Origin: Gracilariopsis chorda
Lineage: Eukaryota; Rhodophyta; Florideophyceae; Gracilariales; Gracilariaceae
DNA length: 64,000 nucleotides
Direction: 5' to 3'
NCBI GenBank assembly: GCA_003194525.1
Contig: NBIV01000226.1
Coordinates: forward strand, 58,216 to 122,215
The position numbers and the translations under genes are program-made. Below are positions 59,597 through 64,000 of this stretch, in pieces. The notes beneath the pieces are model-generated. The model was not told the origin of the DNA. It saw only the letters and a program-made list of their open reading frames with translations, and searched no databases. Position 1 is the stretch's first letter. The number at the start of each line of letters is the position of its first letter.

Positions 59597-60448
59597 GTGC
59601 TGAGGCCAGTGTTCGAGCCCCAAGGATCGTTAGCGATGTTCTCGCCATTGCTACAGCTACCGATGCAGGCACAAGCATCACTGTCTCCGTCGCCATCGCC
59701 ATCGTGTCTGCAGTTGGCCCCTTCCCTTCAGCCAAGCGTTAAACTTGTCAACCAGACGCCTCAATCGGATATTATTCCTGCGTTACGACGGAAGCGCAGT
59801 GTATAAGAAGTTCGCTGGTGAGGATCCGAGGCCTCAAAGCCACTGTGACTCGAATTTGCTAGGCGTAGATCAAGATGAAAAGCACGCAGAGAGATACGCG
59901 AGGGCTTTGAAGAGACAAACGAAGGGGAGCAGCAGCGACGAATTGTCTGAGGCGCGCACACTTACGGGGAAGCGGGCGGCGTCTGAAAACGTCGAGCGTG
60001 TGCTGCACCCCGTACGAAGAAGAGCCTCAGTCATTCGTTGGGCAGTAGACGTGAAGTTAAGCGGTGATGTTGCAGGGGTGATGAACACCAGCGTCGAAAC
60101 TGAACCGACGAGGTGCACGGGAGCGCGAGATCAGGATCAGGATAGGCTTCCGTGCTGGAGCATGCCAGGTATTCATGGGAGACGGAATGCAAAATCCAGG
60201 AAAAGAGGGCGTTCCAACGTCTCGCGAAGCAGACCGTACGCATGTCCCAAATGCGACCAGAGGTTTCATCCACAAAGCGGGTTACACAGTCATGGTCGCA
60301 TTTTACACTCAAGGAGTGGCGCGTCGAGTGTCCTCAAGCATGTGGTCTTCGATTTGGGGCCCAAGGTGATGTAGCACGGCATGTGGATACTGTTCAACTA
60401 AAGAAGTTCGACTGGGGTGTGCTATGCCTGCGGGGATGTTTCTGCTAG
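59597..60448 (+). pseudogene. C2H2 zinc-finger gene, frame-broken (unit 2)
   Basis: Same gene as at 54,976-55,864. The first frame stops at 59,806 because two bases are lost near 59,787-59,798. A second frame (59,745-60,374) is open through finger 1, owing to a missing G near 60,000 and five missing bases near 60,125. Finger 2 again lies in the other frame (60,152-60,448), and finger 3 is lost by one extra G at about 60,415. Confidence 0.55.
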
Positions 60449-61846
60449 CAAAAGCATCCTCACGCGCCACTGCTGACGCGCCACTGCTAGAACGTGCACA
60501 AAGTCGCCTACCGAGAAAGCTCAGGTGCTGCTAGGGCCGGCGTGTCGGGATAGGCGGTGGAACATATCAACCCGAGAACGGCTACTGCTTTCAACTAAGC
60601 ATGTAAACGGTAATCTACCAAGCAATCCAACCGTTTTGACTGTTCATCAAAGCCAACAACTACAATCGACGTTAACCATGTTCAGGTTTGGTAATCTCAG
60701 GAGGCAGCATCGAGCTTTCATCGTAGTGCAGACAGGCCCGAAAATGGCTAAGACAGTACTATGATCAGTGATGCCTGAGCTGCCAAAACTATCAGCAAGT
60801 TAGATGGAGAGGCTGCAAGAAGCGGTTTTGTACATACTGCGCTGTTCTTCTCTCAGAAATCAATGTATGCATAATATACAGCTCAGAGTTGCATCCAGTC
60901 TCTTTTGGTGATTGTGCGCGTGTTTCCTTTTCGTTTAATTTAACAATCCCAATGCACGAAGGTAGAGAAGGCGGAAAGGTGTCAACCTTTTTTCAGACCG
61001 AGCCAAGAAATTCATCATCTTCTTGGCACAAATAATCGTTCACAAGAAAGCTACCTTCGGTACTTCCAAGTTGTCATTACAGGGCTGTGGTCCTGTTACG
61101 CAAACGTTTTTTGCATTCTATCACTGTGAGCGAGAAAGCCTCACACACACACAATCACGGTCAGAGTTTTAGATAGAGTATATCCCTTTCAGCGTTAGGA
61201 TTTGGTTTAACAACGTGGGCCGCGTTTCTATTACTAGTTAATCTCAGCACTGAACTCATAATTGTTGAGGGTGGCAGGGGAGCGGAGGGAACTCATTATT
61301 CCGTAAATAATCCAAATAGTTGCTGCAGGGTGCACCAATCTACAACTTACTTCGAAAAAAAGAAGCAGACAACAGAGCTTTTTCCCAAAACAAACACTGG
61401 GAGTCTCCTGAAAATGCAAATGCGCAGATTTAGCAGGCAGACCTGTAACAGTTTGTGTGTGCATTTCCAGGAAGCTCAGGCCTCTTTATGTTCCTTCTTC
61501 AAGCCTTGTTTATCGCTGGAGAGAAAAGTGGACCAAAACTCTCGAAAACGAGATAACGGGAGAAACAGTTCTGCGTCCTGTGTGTTCAAGAGATATCCAC
61601 GAGTCAAAGTCATACAAAATGAAATGAACACAAAAAACCGCACATCTACAGACAAACTCAGTCGAACGTTTGTAGAGTACCGAGCGCTAATGTTCGTAGA
61701 TCACTAAACCTCGCAAACAAGTACAGAAGTTCAGTGTACAATATCAAAGAAACTTTAGAATGGCACACAAGCACAGAAATTCACACAAAAAGTTTAACAC
61801 ATCTATCGTTCTAAAGCGCCTCAGGGGGGAAAACAAAGCTTGGCTG

Positions 61847-62252
61847 TTACGCCGCTTTGATGGTAATGCCGATGGAGCAAACCAGTCGGCGCTCTTCAGA
61901 GCGGTAGACGCCTGTTCGGGGTCACCTCGGCCGAGTTTGAGTCCTCCGGGCCCCTCCGGCGCGCAGAGATATTTTCACGACTTCGAGCCCCATGTCGTAG
62001 AAAAATCTTCCGCAGGCCTCTCACATTGAAAAGGGCCCTTTGGATGCCGCTTAATGCCAACTTTCCCCCTTCCTCGGCGGGCTTCTGCGGGTCCACCGTT
62101 GTCGAGGTGTTGTTCCTCTCCAACCACTCCTGTAAAGGAATGGCCCGGTACCCGAGCCTCTCCGCTATAGCGGCCACCGTTCCGAACGGCACATTCGGGT
62201 TCGTCATAAAAACGTCCCCAGCGCGATCAATAAACGTACTGCACAATCTCAT
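61847..62252 (-). pseudogene. Conserved array protein, frameshifted copy (unit 3)
   Basis: Same gene as at 52,613-53,035. It has lost several short stretches: 9 bases at about 61,921 (in GGGGTCACC), 2 in the linker near 62,066 and 4 near 62,077, and 2 each near 62,233 and 62,244. It has one extra A near 62,002. Residues such as 'NPNVPFGTVAAIAERLGYRA' are unchanged. The density of losses is the highest of the three copies. Confidence 0.6.
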
Positions 62253-64000
62253 TGCAGATACAAAAGCGGAAAGAAGAGTTGAGAAGCTGAAAAGTAAATC
62301 GTCAATAGATGCTGACGTGTTGGGTGGTGAGAGAGGTTGGATGACGACTTTGGAGTCCGGGACTACTCTTTTATGCTGCTCATGCGAGCACTTTGAACCC
62401 TTCTCTTCCGAATTTCTCCCATCTCGTACTGAAGAAGACAGAGTGATGCATTGGGTACAATTGAGTAGTGTCACGCTCTGCAACAGGTTGTTGCGGTCAT
62501 ATCTAGAAACGGGGCTCACAACCATGGCCACGATATCTTCACATGAAAGCAATTAGAAGCGAATGTAGTTTTAAACAGTAACGCGAATTGGTTCTAGCAT
62601 AGTGTATGGCGTACGCGAACTGACACGATAGAGCTGGCGAAATTCTCTGGAGAGAATTAGAAACTGAAACGCTACCGCTGTGGGCAACGTGACTGCGCTT
62701 TCTGTCGGTACATAGAAGAGGATGAAACTGCTACTGCATGAATTGAAAGACAAAGGATGTGGTGGAATAGGACGAACCCATACGATGAAAGCGCCACGAT
62801 GACGGAATTGGAAAGCCCAAATGGCCTTTTCCAAATCAACGTGACTCCACGAATCTCTGCTTTGACACGGAACTGCTCAGTGACCTGAAGGCAGTGACGT
62901 CTGTACTAACTACGCGTGGGTTGTTGTTTGACGAAGTCCTATCGATTTGACTGGAGAGGCATGTTTTCGCTTGGTAGCACGGCATTAGCCACCGAACACC
63001 ATGAGCAATGCGTGACTTTTGTTCAACATACGAATCTGTAGAATGGAATACTGGCAGTTCGAGATCCTTGCCTGCGCTCTTTTTTTTTCATTTTAGACCT
63101 ACAGCCACCGTTGTTGGTAATATGTTCAAGCAACAGTAAAGCCTTCACAGTATATATATGTGTGTTGCATACAAGATTTCTGGGCTTGCTATGTTGCTAC
63201 TGGGTTTTACCACATTGTATTGGTAAATCGGATGGTTGAATTGTCGCATGTACATTGGGGCAGAAAAAGGGTTGCTCTTCTTTCCGAAGTGGTGGGTGTG
63301 TGCGTTGGGTGCTACGACATCGCAAGTTCGTACACTGACTTCCATTCATACCAATAGATATTTAATGGCACGCTATATATGCGAAGCGATAGGGTAGAGG
63401 CTGTTGACGAATGTTTTGAGGTACGCCGTGGCTTCTCCACAGGTATTGTGGAAGAGGGACTGAAGACACGGTCAGAGCATCAGAGCGTATTCACTTACAG
63501 CACGGCGAGGGACGTTTTGTCGGGCGGGGTCTAAGGCACGTGAGCTTCATCACCCAAGCGACATCTCAGAAAGTGTCGCTTGTGCTGTAGAAAGCAAACA
63601 CCAAGATAGTTAGATATCCTGGTGGGCGCAAATGCGTGGCTTTTCAACTCGGACATTGTGGCCCATGACATTGTGGAGGCAGTTTGGTCGGACTTTAGGG
63701 TCTAGTCGTCGCTTACCAGACTGCCACACGGTCAAGTGAACCACGAGTGGAGTTCTACAAAGAAGAATTCCACCCCCAAGCACGATGTGAAACATAGTGG
63801 AGCGATTACGTAGACTCGGTCTAAAGCACTATAAGTAGCAGTAGATCCAGCTCCATCTGATTAAAATAGGAGGTAACCCCAAACCGAACTACACTCTACC
63901 CTGCACCAAAGCACCAATTTATACAGCTTGGAGCTCCACGTGACGACGAGGCATGGTTGCGGGTGTTTGACATGAGCACTAGGTATCGGACTACGACTAC

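Larger units (their letters stand above)
51757..64000 (+). repeat. Tandem array of a 4.6-kb unit (2 full copies and part of a third)
   Basis: Unit 1 is 51,757-56,391 (4,635 bp), unit 2 56,392-61,011 (4,620 bp), unit 3 61,012 to the window end (2,989 bp seen). Each begins GCCAAGAAATTCATCATC and each full unit ends TTTTTTCAGACCGA. The units run head to tail and are almost the same in sequence except for many 1-9 base indels and very few substitutions. The array leaves the window, so its copy number is unknown. It is not ribosomal DNA: no conserved rRNA segment is seen. Confidence 0.95.

Noticed and set aside
51757-64000. Ribosomal DNA as an explanation for the tandem array
   Set aside because: No conserved small- or large-subunit rRNA segment, nor 5S-like sequence, is visible in the unit.
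1-64000. Bacterial operon or ribosome-binding-site reading of the gene block
   Set aside because: Genes have opposite strands, an intron, TFIID and organelle-targeted products, so the DNA is eukaryotic nuclear.

Overview
The window looks like nuclear DNA of a unicellular red alga. Its dense, almost intron-free gene block (about 40.3-51.2 kb) codes for eukaryotic proteins: TFIID subunit TAF7, a TTC1-type TPR protein, an EVE-domain protein with one 89-bp GT-AG intron, a ZIP metal transporter and an organellar RF1. Next to them are proteins of cyanobacterial/plastid ancestry (DUF1818, a phycobilisome-lyase-like HEAT protein) whose leaders carry the early phenylalanine typical of rhodophyte plastid transit peptides. 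A Porphyridium-like genus is my guess from gene style only.

Three zones are visible. Zone 1 (1-40.2 kb) is a transposon graveyard. It holds a minus-strand Ty3/gypsy pol relic (about 0.6-5.0 kb), a plus-strand chromovirus relic with its 3' LTR (5.8-9.4 kb), and a Ty3/gypsy element with both LTRs (12,193-17,548). It also holds a DIRS/Ngaro-like tyrosine-recombinase retrotransposon with three open frames and two identical 200-bp direct repeats (18,211-22,527). Relics of a minus-strand gag, a lone LTR, a pogo-like DNA transposon and a Helitron Rep gene framed by hairpin-bearing repeats follow. Pieces of one Ty1/copia element (gag 11.6 kb, protease/pre-integrase 17.6 kb, integrase 22.9 kb, RT/RNase H 27.9 kb) lie in the right order and strand around these insertions, which suggests a single copia copy opened several times by later elements.

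Zone 2 (40,276-51,165) is the host gene block. It has a secreted Hedgehog-type Hint protein, a cluster of four probable plastid proteins (PPR-like, an unknown membrane protein, DUF1818, HEAT), then RF1, ZIP, EVE, TTC1 and TAF7. Genes are tightly packed, with only 11-13 bp between some neighbours.

Zone 3 (51,757-64,000) is a tandem array of a roughly 4.62-kb unit, two complete copies and part of a third, continuing past the window. Each complete unit carries a 140-aa protein of unknown family on the minus strand and a broken C2H2 zinc-finger gene on the plus strand. The units differ almost only by small indels, which suggests either unpolished long-read sequence or a very young array. The most distinctive items are this array, the Hint protein, the intact Ngaro-like element and the hairpin-ended repeats around the Helitron fragment.
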